Shown piece by piece: positions 45,775 to 55,377 of a DNA stretch of 64,000 nucleotides. The notes below the pieces were generated by a model. The model saw nothing but the letters and a program-made list of their open reading frames with translations. It searched no databases and was not told the origin of the DNA. Every line of letters starts with the position of its first letter. Positions within the stretch are counted from its first letter, which is position 1. A program made the translations under genes and the position numbers. This stretch comes from Sneathiellales bacterium (GTDB lineage Bacteria > Pseudomonadota > Alphaproteobacteria > JANQFL01). The stretch spans positions 1 through 64,000 of the forward strand of contig JANQFL010000011.1 in NCBI GenBank assembly GCA_028277845.1, in the 5' to 3' direction.

Positions 45775-47156
45775 ACCCGGATCACCTTGCCCGGATTCAT
45801 CAGATTGTCCGGGTCCAGCGATTTCTTGATCATGCGCATGACGCTGACCGCCTCGCCGTGCTCGGCCACGAGAAAGTCCAGCTTGCCGTATCCGACGCCA
45901 TGTTCGCCCGTGCAGGTGCCTTCCATGGCCAGCGCACGGTGAACCAGCCTGTCGTTCAACCGGTTGGCTTCGTCAATTTCCTCAGGTTTGTCGGGATCGA
46001 CCAGAAAGACCAGGTGGAAATTGCCGTCACCCACGTGACCGACCAGGGGCGTGATCAGGTCGGTGCCTTCAAGGTCTTTCTTGGTTTCCATGATGCATTC
46101 GGCCAGGCGCGATATGGGCACGCAGACGTCCGTCGCCCATCCCTTGGCGCCCGGGCGCAACGCCATCGCCGCATAGGCGGCGTCGTGACGGGCCTGCCAT
46201 AGTTTGGTGCGCTCCTCGGCCTTGGTGGTCCACTGGAAGTTTCCGCCACCGTTTTCACCGGCGATTTCCTGCACCATCCGCGCCTGCTCGGCCACGCCGG
46301 CATCCGTCCCGTGAAACTCGAGAAACAGGGTGGGTTTCGCCGGGTAGTCGAGGTCTGAATACCTGTTGCAGGCATCCATCTGCACGTCGTCCAGCAACTC
46401 GATGCGCGCGACGGGCACGCAGCATTGGATGGTCGTGATCACCGTATCCACGGCGCCCTTGATCGTCTCGAACGAGCACACGGCGGACGATATGGCTTCC
46501 GGGATACCGTAGAGACGCAAGGTGACCTCGGTGATGACGCCGAGGGTGCCTTCCGAGCCGACGAACAGCCGCGTCAGATCGTATCCGGCGGACGACTTGC
46601 GGGCACGGCGCGAAGTCTTGATGATGCGCCCGTCGGCCAATACCACGGTGAGGCCCAACACGTTTTCCCGCATGGTGCCGTACCGTACGGCGTTCGTGCC
46701 CGATGCCCGGGTCGCCGTCATGCCGCCGATCGAGGCGTCGGCGCCGGGGTCGATGGGGAAAAACAGACCGGTGTCGCGCAGGTATTCGTTGAGCTGCTTG
46801 CGGGTGACGCCGGGCTGAACGGTGACATCCATATCCTCGGCGTTGACCCGCACGACCTCGTTCATCTGGCTGACATCGATGCAGATCCCACCCTTGAGCG
46901 CGGCGACGTGGCCTTCCAGCGATGTGCCGGTGCCGAAGGGAATGATCGGCGTACCGTGTTCGGCACATATCTTGACGATTTCCGCCACTTCCTCGGTACT
47001 CTGGGCGAAGGCCACGGCATCCGGCGGATGAGGCGTATGGTAGGATTCGTCCTTGCCATGCTGTTCCCGGACCGCAACGGACACGGACAGGCGATCGCCC
47101 AACAGGGCACTGAGGGCATCGATCGTAGGCTGGACTTCGGCGGCGGCGACACTCAT
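45771..47156 (-). CDS. FAD-binding oxidoreductase (GlcD / D-lactate dehydrogenase type)
   Basis: A 461-residue flavoprotein of the PCMH-type FAD family. The FAD domain shows PFGTGTSLEGHV and PGADASIGGMTATRASG; the C-terminal cap domain ends with GEHGVGYGK and NPGKVI. It most resembles D-lactate dehydrogenase, D-2-hydroxyglutarate dehydrogenase or glycolate oxidase subunit GlcD, and oxidises a 2-hydroxyacid to a 2-oxoacid. No GlcE/GlcF partners are beside it. ATG 47156. Confidence 0.9.
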   Translation of the reverse strand: MSVAAAEVQPTIDALSALLGDRLSVSVAVREQHGKDESYHTPHPPDAVAFAQSTEEVAEIVKICAEHGTPIIPFGTGTSLEGHVAALKGGICIDVSQMNEVVRVNAEDMDVTVQPGVTRKQLNEYLRDTGLFFPIDPGADASIGGMTATRASGTNAVRYGTMRENVLGLTVVLADGRIIKTSRRARKSSAGYDLTRLFVGSEGTLGVITEVTLRLYGIPEAISSAVCSFETIKGAVDTVITTIQCCVPVARIELLDDVQMDACNRYSDLDYPAKPTLFLEFHGTDAGVAEQARMVQEIAGENGGGNFQWTTKAEERTKLWQARHDAAYAAMALRPGAKGWATDVCVPISRLAECIMETKKDLEGTDLITPLVGHVGDGNFHLVFLVDPDKPEEIDEANRLNDRLVHRALAMEGTCTGEHGVGYGKLDFLVAEHGEAVSVMRMIKKSLDPDNLMNPGKVIRV

Positions 47157-47264
47157 GGCGGACTCCCTATGCGTTTGCGTACAATCTATCGCCCCACCCC
47201 CGCGCCATCAAGCAACCCACGCGGGCCTTGCCCGGCCAGGCGCCGCGCGGGTATACCGGGCGCC

Positions 47265-47762
47265 ATGAAAGATATCGCTGACTACCCTGTCCCGCTCGAT
47301 TTGGGGGGCGAAACCGTCCAGTCCGGCTGGATCGATTATAACGGCCATATGAATGTGGCCTTCTATGTGCTGGCCTTCGACCATGCAGTCGACCGGTTGT
47401 TCGACATCATCGGCACCGGGCCCGCGTATGTGGAGCGGGAGCAGTGCTCGCTGTTCGTCCTGGAAAGCCACGTCACCTATCAGCAGGAACTGGTGGAAGG
47501 CGAGCCCATGCGGTTTACCGGTCTGATCCTGGATTCCGACGAGAAACGCCTGCATGGTTTTCTGGAGATGTATCACGCGGAAAAAGGCTTTCTGGCCGCT
47601 ACATACGAGTTTCTGGCCTTGCATGTCGACAGCCGGGAGCGGCGCAGCACCCCGATGCCCGAGGCCCAGCGGGCCCGATTGACGGCGCTGCGGGATCGCC
47701 ATGCCAATGCGGATCGACCGCCGGCTGTCGGGTCCCGCATCGGTATTCGCCGCAGAGCTTAA
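47265..47762 (+). CDS. Hotdog-fold acyl-CoA thioesterase
   Basis: A 165-residue hotdog thioesterase. DYNGHMN (24-30) with D39/H40 (FDHAVD) is the 4HBT active-site pattern, and the later YQQELVEGEPMRFTG fits. It resembles carnitine-pathway and 4-hydroxybenzoyl-CoA-type thioesterases; the substrate is open. ATG 47265 is internal to a much longer frame that shadows the FAD gene. Confidence 0.86.
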   Translation: MKDIADYPVPLDLGGETVQSGWIDYNGHMNVAFYVLAFDHAVDRLFDIIGTGPAYVEREQCSLFVLESHVTYQQELVEGEPMRFTGLILDSDEKRLHGFLEMYHAEKGFLAATYEFLALHVDSRERRSTPMPEAQRARLTALRDRHANADRPPAVGSRIGIRRRA

Positions 47763-47856
47763 GGCGGCACCACACTTCCTACTCGCCGTACGGGTAAAAA
47801 GCCGCTAGGTTTTGCGGCCAAAGACGTCACATCCGCCTATCGACGAGCGTCCCCGC

Positions 47857-49635
47857 ATGGCTTGGCGCATGCCCTCCGCCGGATCCCTTGCCCGGCAGTG
47901 GAACCGCATAACCCACAACGACCAGGTGATCCTCTCCGTCCTGGCCATGGTCATCGGCGTGGCCGCGGGCTATGGCGCCATCGCCTTTCGCTGGCTTTTG
48001 GCCGGCGTACAGCAGATCGCCTTCGGTTTCTCCTCCGAAAATGTTTACACCCTGGCCGCAGAATTGCCGTGGTGGCACATCGTTCTGGCGCCGGCCATCG
48101 GTGGGCTGTTCGTCGGACTGTTTCTGAAATACCTCATGCCGGGCGGCCGGCCGGAAGGCGTCGCCCAGGTCATCGAAGCGGCCAGCCTGAAGGGCGCGCG
48201 CATGGACCTGAAACGCGGATTCGGCGCGGCAATCGTCAACGCCGTGTCGTTGGGCGTCGGCGCGTCGACCGGCCGTGAAGGGCCGCTGGTCCATTTCGGC
48301 GCCACGCTCGGCAGTTGGTTCAGCCAGTTGTTCAAACTGGACAGGGCCATGACATTGACCCTGCTGGGTTGCGGCGTCGCCAGCGGCGTGGCGGCGTCGT
48401 TCAACGCGCCCATTGCCGGGGTGTTTTTCGCCCTGGAAGTGGTGGTGGGACATTATGCCCTGCACGCGTTCGCCCCCATCGTCATCGCATCGGTCGCCGG
48501 TACCATCGTTTGCCGCATTCATCTCGGCGATTTTCCCGCCTTCATCCTGCCCGATTATGCCATCCAATCGCTGTGGGAATTTCCCGGGTTCGCGTTGATG
48601 GGCCTGGTGTGCGGCCTGACGGCGATGATTTTCATGCGCAGCGCCATCCTGGCCGAGGACATCGCCGAGAAAGTGCCGTTGCCCGATTGGCTGCGTCCGG
48701 CCGTCGGCGGCTTGGCGATCGGCGGGATAGCGGTGTTCTTTCCCCATGTCCTGGGGGTCGGCTACGAGGCCACAGACGCCGCCCTGAAGGAACAGTTTAC
48801 CCTGCTTTTCCTCATCGGGTTGATTGCGGCCAAGACATTGGCCACGGCCATTTCCCTGGCCAGCCGGTTCGGCGGCGGCGTGTTTTCGCCTTCCCTGTTC
48901 CTCGGCGCCATGACCGGTGGCGCCTACGGCATCGTCGCCGCCATGGTGTTTCCGGAAGCCGCGGCCGGACACGGACTTTACGCCATCGTCGGGATGGGCG
49001 CCGTGGCGGCGGCCGTTCTCGGCGCGCCCATGTCGACCACGTTGATCATTTTCGAGATGACCGGCGACTACAAGGTGACCATTGCGGTGATGCTCGCCGT
49101 CGCGGTCGCCAGCATTCTGACCCAGCAGGTCATGACGCGGTCGTTCTTTCTGTGGCAACTGGAACGCCGCGGTATCAGCCTGGCCGGCGGCCGCGAGCGG
49201 CAATTGCTGCAGTCCCGCACGGTCTCGGACGTGGCCGTGGACGCCTACAACCAGGTGCACGCGGAAGATACCCTCAAGACCCTGCGTGAACTGCTTCAGA
49301 CCAAGCCCTATGGGGATTTCTACGTCGTCGACGATGACGAACGATTGTCCGGTACCATCACGTTTGCCGATTTGCGGCCCATCGCCTTCGAGCCGGGCAT
49401 GGACGACCTGATCAACGCCCTCGACATCGCCCACGCCGACCCGCATGTGTTGGAAGCCGATTCCAATCTGGAGGAAGCTCTGCGCGTGATGGAGGAACTG
49501 TCCATCACCCGCATGCCGGTGGTCGACAGTTTCGACGGCATGAAGGTGGTCGGGGTCGCCCGCTATCGGGATGTTCTCAGGGCCTACACCCGGGTTCTGC
49601 TGCAGGCCCGAGCCGAGGAGCGCGGGGAACGCTGA
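47857..49635 (+). CDS. ClC-family chloride channel/exchanger with CBS domains
   Basis: A ClC protein of 592 residues. The anion pathway motifs are GASTGREGPLVHFGA (with the gating Glu in GREGP) and SGVAASFNAPIAGVFFALE, with GAMTGGAYG late in the membrane part. Two cytoplasmic CBS domains (about 440-580) end the protein and may bind adenine nucleotides. A TTG at 47812 opens the frame, but ATG 47857 is preferred. It ends one base before the convergent ubiG stop. Confidence 0.9.
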   Translation: MAWRMPSAGSLARQWNRITHNDQVILSVLAMVIGVAAGYGAIAFRWLLAGVQQIAFGFSSENVYTLAAELPWWHIVLAPAIGGLFVGLFLKYLMPGGRPEGVAQVIEAASLKGARMDLKRGFGAAIVNAVSLGVGASTGREGPLVHFGATLGSWFSQLFKLDRAMTLTLLGCGVASGVAASFNAPIAGVFFALEVVVGHYALHAFAPIVIASVAGTIVCRIHLGDFPAFILPDYAIQSLWEFPGFALMGLVCGLTAMIFMRSAILAEDIAEKVPLPDWLRPAVGGLAIGGIAVFFPHVLGVGYEATDAALKEQFTLLFLIGLIAAKTLATAISLASRFGGGVFSPSLFLGAMTGGAYGIVAAMVFPEAAAGHGLYAIVGMGAVAAAVLGAPMSTTLIIFEMTGDYKVTIAVMLAVAVASILTQQVMTRSFFLWQLERRGISLAGGRERQLLQSRTVSDVAVDAYNQVHAEDTLKTLRELLQTKPYGDFYVVDDDERLSGTITFADLRPIAFEPGMDDLINALDIAHADPHVLEADSNLEEALRVMEELSITRMPVVDSFDGMKVVGVARYRDVLRAYTRVLLQARAEERGER

Positions 49636-50388
49636 TTAGGCATCGCGGACGGCACACGCCATGTAATTGACATCGACGTCGCGGCTCTTGCGCCAACTAT
49701 TGTCCATTGGGCTGTACACCACTCCCGCCAAGTCCTCGAGTGACATGCCGGCTGAGCGCAGAAACCGGGCCAGTTCGGCCGGCCGGATGAACTTGTCCCA
49801 GTGGTGCGTGCCCTGGGGCAGCCAGCGCAGCACATATTCCGCGCCGACGATGGCGAAGGCGTAGGATTTGAGCGTACGGTTGATGGTGGCCAGCAGCATC
49901 AAACCGCCCGGTTTGACCAGGGCGGCGCAGGAGCGCACGAACAGGCCGGGGTCGGCCACGTGCTCGAGCACCTCCATGCTGACCACCACGTCGAACTGTT
50001 CACCGGCGTGGGCCAGAGCTTCGGCCGTGGTGTGCCGGTAGTCAATGGCCAATCCCATGCGGCTTGCATGGCCGGCGGCCGCCGCCACCGTCTCCTCGCC
50101 GGCGTCGATGGCCGTCAGGTCGGCGCCGAGCCGGGCCATCGGTTCGCTCAACAGACCGCCGCCGCAGCCGACATCGACCATGCGCAACCCGTCAAAGACA
50201 CGAATGGCCGTATCGTCCAACCCGAACCGGGCCACGACTTTGTCACGGATATACTGCAGCCGGACGGGATTCAAACGGTGCAGCGGTGCGAAAGGCCCCT
50301 CGGGATCCCACCAGTCATCGGCCATGGCGGCAAAATCGGCTATTTCGCGCCCATCTACGGTGGTTTGGCTGGTTGACGCACGCGTCAT
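49636..50388 (-). CDS. ubiG: Ubiquinone biosynthesis O-methyltransferase UbiG
   Basis: A 250-residue SAM methyltransferase catalysing both O-methylations of ubiquinone synthesis. FAAMADDWWDPEGPFAPLHRLNPVR opens the UbiG family, MVDVGCGGGLLSEPMARLGA is the SAM site, and MEVLEHVAD and INRTLKSYAF follow. ATG 50388 is chosen over a TTG at 50412. It is divergent from lysC, a common alphaproteobacterial arrangement. Confidence 0.95.
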   Translation of the reverse strand: MTRASTSQTTVDGREIADFAAMADDWWDPEGPFAPLHRLNPVRLQYIRDKVVARFGLDDTAIRVFDGLRMVDVGCGGGLLSEPMARLGADLTAIDAGEETVAAAAGHASRMGLAIDYRHTTAEALAHAGEQFDVVVSMEVLEHVADPGLFVRSCAALVKPGGLMLLATINRTLKSYAFAIVGAEYVLRWLPQGTHHWDKFIRPAELARFLRSAGMSLEDLAGVVYSPMDNSWRKSRDVDVNYMACAVRDA

Positions 50389-50570
50389 TGACTCGTTCCA
50401 TTTGCAGTCCAAGGGGCCTACTTATACGCCAAACGCCAAATGGTTCCAGTGCTTGCCCTTTTGCCGCCGCATAGAGTATGAATACGCGCCTTTTTCCGAA
50501 CAAGGTAAATAGTCCCTTTTGATTTGACCCGTAGCGGCACCCGTTCGTGCCGGCAGAGGACCCATTCGCT

Positions 50571-51791
50571 ATGGCGCGTCTGGTTATGAAATTTGGCGGC
50601 ACGTCGGTCGCCGACCTGGATCGCATCCGCCGGGCCGCCGGCCGTGTCGCGGCGGAAGTGGAGGCCGGCCATCATGTCGCCGTCATCGTCTCGGCCATGG
50701 CCGGCGAAACCAACAAGCTGGTTGGCCTGACCGGCGATGCGTCGGCGTTGCACGATGCCCGCGAATATGACGCCGTGGTGGCTTCGGGCGAGCAAGTCAC
50801 CGCCGGCCTGCTGGCCATGGTTCTGCAGAACGACGGCATTTCCGCCCGGTCCTGGCTGGGCTGGCAAATTCCCATCCATACGGACGGCGTGCATGGCGCC
50901 GCCCGCATCGAATCGATCGACACGGCCGAGATCGAACGCCGCTTCGACGAAAACCAGGTGGCCATCGTCGCCGGATTCCAGGGACTGGGGCCGGACAACC
51001 GCATTACGACGCTGGGCCGGGGCGGCTCGGACACCAGCGCCGTGGCCCTGGCGGCCGCCCTGAAGGCGGACCGTTGCGATATCTATACGGACGTGGATGG
51101 CGTTTATACCGCCGATCCGTCGGTGGTGGCCGGCGCGGCCAAACTGGACAAGATTACTTACGAGGAAATGCTGGAACTGGCGTCCCTGGGCGCCAAGGTC
51201 CTGCAAACCCGCTCGGTCGAAATGGCCATGAATCACGGCGTCCGGGTACAGGTTCGTTCCAGCATGAACGACACATCTGGTACGCTGTTGGTAGATGAGG
51301 ACGAAATCGTGGAACAGCATGTAGTCAGCGGCGTGACCTACGCGCCCAACGAAGCCAAAATCACCCTCATGCAGGTCGCCGACAAGCCGGGCGTCGCGGC
51401 GGCGATTTTCGGCCCCTTGTCGGACCACAACGTCAATGTCGACATGATCGTCCAGAACATCTCGGAAGACGGCAAGCGAACCGATCTGACGTTCACGGTC
51501 GGCCGCGGCGACCTGGACCGGGCAATTGCCGTTATCAAGGAGATGAAGGGCGCAATCGACTACAAGGACCTGGTCTCCGACGCCGATGTGGTCAAGGTCT
51601 CGATCGTCGGTGTCGGCATGCGGTCCCACGCCGGCGTGGCGCAGAAAATGTTCACCGCGCTTGCGGAGAAGAACATCAACATCCAGGTGATTTCGACATC
51701 CGAGATCAAGATCAGCGTCCTCATCGCGGACGACTATTCCGAACTCGCCGTGCGCGCCCTGCACAGCGCCTTCAATTTGGACGACCTATAA
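50571..51791 (+). CDS. lysC: Aspartate kinase
   Basis: A 406-residue monofunctional aspartokinase, first step of lysine, threonine and methionine synthesis. MKFGGTSVADLDRIRR is the kinase start; GRGGSDTSAVALAAAL and DCDIYTDVDGVYTADP-like residues form the active site. Two ACT domains in the C-terminal half (about 265-400) bind the regulatory amino acids. AGAGGA precedes ATG 50571. The downstream gene starts 3 nt after its stop. Confidence 0.95.
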   Translation: MARLVMKFGGTSVADLDRIRRAAGRVAAEVEAGHHVAVIVSAMAGETNKLVGLTGDASALHDAREYDAVVASGEQVTAGLLAMVLQNDGISARSWLGWQIPIHTDGVHGAARIESIDTAEIERRFDENQVAIVAGFQGLGPDNRITTLGRGGSDTSAVALAAALKADRCDIYTDVDGVYTADPSVVAGAAKLDKITYEEMLELASLGAKVLQTRSVEMAMNHGVRVQVRSSMNDTSGTLLVDEDEIVEQHVVSGVTYAPNEAKITLMQVADKPGVAAAIFGPLSDHNVNVDMIVQNISEDGKRTDLTFTVGRGDLDRAIAVIKEMKGAIDYKDLVSDADVVKVSIVGVGMRSHAGVAQKMFTALAEKNINIQVISTSEIKISVLIADDYSELAVRALHSAFNLDDL

Positions 51792-51794
51792 ACA

Positions 51795-52847
51795 ATGACC
51801 AACAGCGATCAGGACCGGGACGCCGCCCGCGAAAGACTGAACACCTTGTGGCAACGCGGACGCGCGTTCCTCGGCACCGAATTGGCCATCCTGGGTGGCG
51901 CCATGACATGGGTCAGCGACCACAACCTGGTGTCCGCCATTTCCAACGGCGGCGGCTTCGGCGTGCTGGCGTCGGGCGCCATGCCGCCGGACATCCTGGA
52001 TGAGGAGATCCAGAAGACCAAGGCGCTGACGGGCAAGCCGTTCGGCGTCAACATCATTACCATGCATCCCCAGCTCAACGAGCTGATCGATGTCTGCGCC
52101 GGCCACAAGATCAGCCACGTGGCCCTGGCCGGCGGCCTGCCGCCGCGCGGTTCCATCGAACGCATCAAGGACAGCGGCGCCAAGGCCATGTGCTTTTCGC
52201 CCACCCTGTCCATCGCCAAGAAGCTGGTGCGCACCGGCGCCGACGCCATCGTGATCGAAGGCATGGAAGCCGGCGGCCATATCGGCCCGGTGTCCACCGC
52301 CGTGCTGGCCCAGGAAATCCTGCCGCATTTGCGCGACGTCCCGGTCTTCATCGCAGGCGGGATCGGCCGCGGCGACGCCATCGTCATGTATCTGGAGATG
52401 GGCGCCGCCGGCTGCCAGTTGGGTACCCGGTTCGTGTGCGCGACCGAATGCATCGCGCATGAGAACTTCAAGAAAGCCTTCGTCCGCGCCAATGCCCGCG
52501 ATGCCGTGGTCACCGTCCAGGTCGATCCGCAGTTCCCGGTAATCCCGGTGAGGGCGCTCGCCAACGGCGGCACCCAGAAGTTCGTCGAAACGCAACACGA
52601 GGTGATTGCCCGGTTCCGCGATGGCGAGATGGACCTGAAGGCGGCCCAATTGGAAATCGAACAGTTTTGGGCCGGCGCGCTGCGGCGCGCCGTCATCGAC
52701 GGCGATGTGGAACACGGGTCCCTGATGGCGGGACAAAGTGTCGGCATGGTGAAATCGGTGCAGCCGATCGCCGAGATCCTTTCCGAGCTTGTCGACCAGG
52801 CGGTTGATACGTTGGCGGCCCGGCAGGTCGCCACGGCTGGCGTGTAG
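51795..52847 (+). CDS. Nitronate monooxygenase / enoyl-ACP reductase II-like flavoprotein
   Basis: A 350-residue TIM-barrel FMN enzyme of the NMO/FabK family: ISNGGGFGVLASG (about 50-62), IIEGMEAGGHIG-like (reads VIEGMEAGGHIG) and ELGAAGCQLGTRF-like (reads EMGAAGCQLGTRF). NMOs oxidise toxic nitronates, and FabK reduces enoyl-ACP; sequence alone does not decide. It begins 3 nt after lysC and overlaps ptsP by one base, so lysC, this gene and ptsP form an operon. Confidence 0.88.
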   Translation: MTNSDQDRDAARERLNTLWQRGRAFLGTELAILGGAMTWVSDHNLVSAISNGGGFGVLASGAMPPDILDEEIQKTKALTGKPFGVNIITMHPQLNELIDVCAGHKISHVALAGGLPPRGSIERIKDSGAKAMCFSPTLSIAKKLVRTGADAIVIEGMEAGGHIGPVSTAVLAQEILPHLRDVPVFIAGGIGRGDAIVMYLEMGAAGCQLGTRFVCATECIAHENFKKAFVRANARDAVVTVQVDPQFPVIPVRALANGGTQKFVETQHEVIARFRDGEMDLKAAQLEIEQFWAGALRRAVIDGDVEHGSLMAGQSVGMVKSVQPIAEILSELVDQAVDTLAARQVATAGV

Positions 52848-55114
52848 TGGTCGCGCCGGCTGCGCCCAGCGGGCCGCGGGTTCTCCTGCGGGCGCTGCGC
52901 GAGATCATGGCCGGCTCGGGCGATTCACAGGCCCGCCTCGACAAAACCGTCCGCACCATCGCCAACAATATGGTCGCCGAGGTGTGTTCGGTTTACGTGC
53001 TGCGCGCCGGCGAAGTGCTGGAACTGTTCGCCACCGAAGGCCTGAACCCCGACGCCGTGCACCGCACCCGGCTGCGCGTGGGTGAAGGCCTGGTCGGCGA
53101 CATCGCCGCCCATGCCCGGCCATTGAACCTGTCGGACGCCCAGGCCCATCCGTCGTTTGCCTACCGGCCGGAAACCGGGGAAGAAGTCTACCATTCCCTG
53201 ATGGGTGTGCCGATCCTGCGCGACGGCCGGGTGTGCGGCGTGCTGGTGGTCCAGAACCGCACCATGCGCCACTACACGGAGGAAGAAGTCGAGGCGCTGC
53301 TCACGGTCGCCATGGTCCTGGCCGAGTTGATCGGCACGGGAGGGTTGCTGGGCGGCGACGAATTGGCGCAAATCCACGGCCACGCGGCGGCACCGAGGCA
53401 GATCGAGGGCAAGACCCTGGCCGGCGGACTGGCGCAAGGGATCGCCGTACTGCACTTGCCGCGGGTGGAAATCACCCAAACCATTGCCGAGGATCCGGAT
53501 GCGGAAAAGGACCGTCTGAACAGTGCGCTGCGCACCGTGCGCCTGTCGATCGACCGCATGCTCGAAAACGACGACATCGGCGGCGGCGAGCATCGGGATA
53601 TCCTCGAAACCTATCGCATGTTCACCCATGATCGCGGCTGGCAAAGCCGGCTGCGGGAAGCCGTCGAATCCGGCCTGACCGCCGAAGCCGCCGTACAGCG
53701 CGTCCAGGTGGACACCCGGGCCCGCATGTCGCAAATCACCGACCCGTATCTGCGCGAGCGGCTGCAGGATCTCGAAGACCTGGCCAACCGGGTGCTGCAG
53801 CACCTGGCCGGCCGCACGACGACGGCGGCGGACGAGGAACTGCCCGATCAGGCCGTGGTGGTCGCCCGGTCCATCGGTCCGGCGGAGCTGCTGGACTATG
53901 ACCGCGAGAAACTGGCCGCCGTGGTACTGGAGGAAGGGTCCCGCACCAGCCACGCCGCCATCGTGGCGCGGGCGATGAACATTCCGTTGATCGGCCGCAT
54001 TGAAAAGGCGACGGCCCGTATCGACCCCGGCGATCCCATCATCGTCGATTCCGATCATGCACAGATCTTCATCCGGCCCGGCGAGGACGTGCAGGCGGCC
54101 TTTGCCGAAAGCCTGCAAAACAGGGCGGAACGGCAGGCCAAGTATGCCGCATTACGCGGCCAACCCGCGCTCAGCACGGATGGTCAGCGGGTGAGCCTGA
54201 ATATGAATGCGGGCTTGCTGGTCGACCTGCCGCACTTGCGCGATACCGGCGCCGACGGCATCGGACTGTACCGGACCGAGCTGCACTTCATGGTGCGCTC
54301 GACATTCCCCGACGTCGACGCGCAGACCGAACTGTACACCAAGGTGCTCGACCAGGCCGGCGACAAACCGGTCCTGTTCCGTACCCTGGATATCGGCGGC
54401 GACAAGAAGCTGCCCTACATCGGCGATGAAAAGGAAGCCAACCCGGCCTTGGGTTGGCGGGCGATCCGTGTCGGCCTGGACCGTCCCAATCTGTTGCGCA
54501 CCCAGCTCAAGGCCCTCCTTCAGGCCGGCGCCGGTCGGCAACTGCACGTCATGTTCCCCATGGTCGCCGATGCGTCGGAATTTCTGACCGCCCGCGAAAT
54601 CGTCGAAAAGGAAGTCAATCGGCTGAAGGCCGCCGGCACCGGCACGCCAAAGGACATTCGCGTCGGCACCATGCTGGAAGTTCCGGCCCTGGTCTGGCAA
54701 TTGCCGACGCTGTTGCAGTCGGTCGATTTCATCTCCGTCGGCTCCAACGACCTGATCCAGTTCCTCTATGCCGTGGACCGGGAAAACCCCCGCGTGTCCG
54801 AGCGTTACGACCGGCTGGGGCCGCCGTTGCTGTCGTTGCTGCGCGATGTGGCCCGGCAATGCCGAGACGCCGACGTGCCGCTGAGCCTGTGCGGTGAAAT
54901 GGCGGGGCGGCCCATCGAAGCCCTGGCCTTGCTGGCGGCGGGCTATCGCTCCTTGTCGATGGCGGCGCCGAATATTGGCCCAATCAAGGAACTGGTGTGC
55001 TCAATCGACATCAATGCAGCCGAAAGTTATTTGGAAACATTACTGTCGTCGTCGGAGCATTCACTTCGCAGTCATTTGCAGGACTTCGCGCGAGATCACG
55101 GCATTTCCATTTAA
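52847..55114 (+). CDS. ptsP: PTS-Ntr enzyme I (PtsP)
   Basis: A 755-residue EI-Ntr. The N-terminal GAF domain (about 20-165) holds VCSVYVLRAGEVLELFATEG; the central phosphohistidine domain has H369 in SRTSHAAIVARAMNIPLIG; and the C-terminal PEP-binding barrel has GLYRTELHFM and SVGSNDLIQFLYAVDR. It starts the nitrogen PTS relay from PEP to NPr and EIIA-Ntr; neither partner is in the window. GTG 52847 shares a base with the upstream TAG. Confidence 0.94.
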   Translation: MVAPAAPSGPRVLLRALREIMAGSGDSQARLDKTVRTIANNMVAEVCSVYVLRAGEVLELFATEGLNPDAVHRTRLRVGEGLVGDIAAHARPLNLSDAQAHPSFAYRPETGEEVYHSLMGVPILRDGRVCGVLVVQNRTMRHYTEEEVEALLTVAMVLAELIGTGGLLGGDELAQIHGHAAAPRQIEGKTLAGGLAQGIAVLHLPRVEITQTIAEDPDAEKDRLNSALRTVRLSIDRMLENDDIGGGEHRDILETYRMFTHDRGWQSRLREAVESGLTAEAAVQRVQVDTRARMSQITDPYLRERLQDLEDLANRVLQHLAGRTTTAADEELPDQAVVVARSIGPAELLDYDREKLAAVVLEEGSRTSHAAIVARAMNIPLIGRIEKATARIDPGDPIIVDSDHAQIFIRPGEDVQAAFAESLQNRAERQAKYAALRGQPALSTDGQRVSLNMNAGLLVDLPHLRDTGADGIGLYRTELHFMVRSTFPDVDAQTELYTKVLDQAGDKPVLFRTLDIGGDKKLPYIGDEKEANPALGWRAIRVGLDRPNLLRTQLKALLQAGAGRQLHVMFPMVADASEFLTAREIVEKEVNRLKAAGTGTPKDIRVGTMLEVPALVWQLPTLLQSVDFISVGSNDLIQFLYAVDRENPRVSERYDRLGPPLLSLLRDVARQCRDADVPLSLCGEMAGRPIEALALLAAGYRSLSMAAPNIGPIKELVCSIDINAAESYLETLLSSSEHSLRSHLQDFARDHGISI

Positions 55115-55377
55115 CTCTTTGCAAAAATTTACCTTTTCTGCATAATTCGCCCGTCTAGATAGGGATATCCGGACCGAGGTCGGCACACGCGTCCCGATAG
55201 CGGGCGAATTCGAAGAACCGCTTCCGGTTAAGGTGCGTTGGTCGACGGGTCACAAATGCAGGAGACAAAGCGCCCGCACGAGCTGGTTCTCGCTGTTGGA
55301 TCTTAGGATTGCCCATTTCCGGTTCGGAGACGGCAGTCCGCGGCGATAGGTCGGACGTCGTGGGGCGCAATGACGGC

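Noticed and set aside
47827-49446. 539-codon minus-strand frame under the ClC gene
   Set aside because: Low-complexity His/Gly/Gln-rich translation typical of an antisense shadow.
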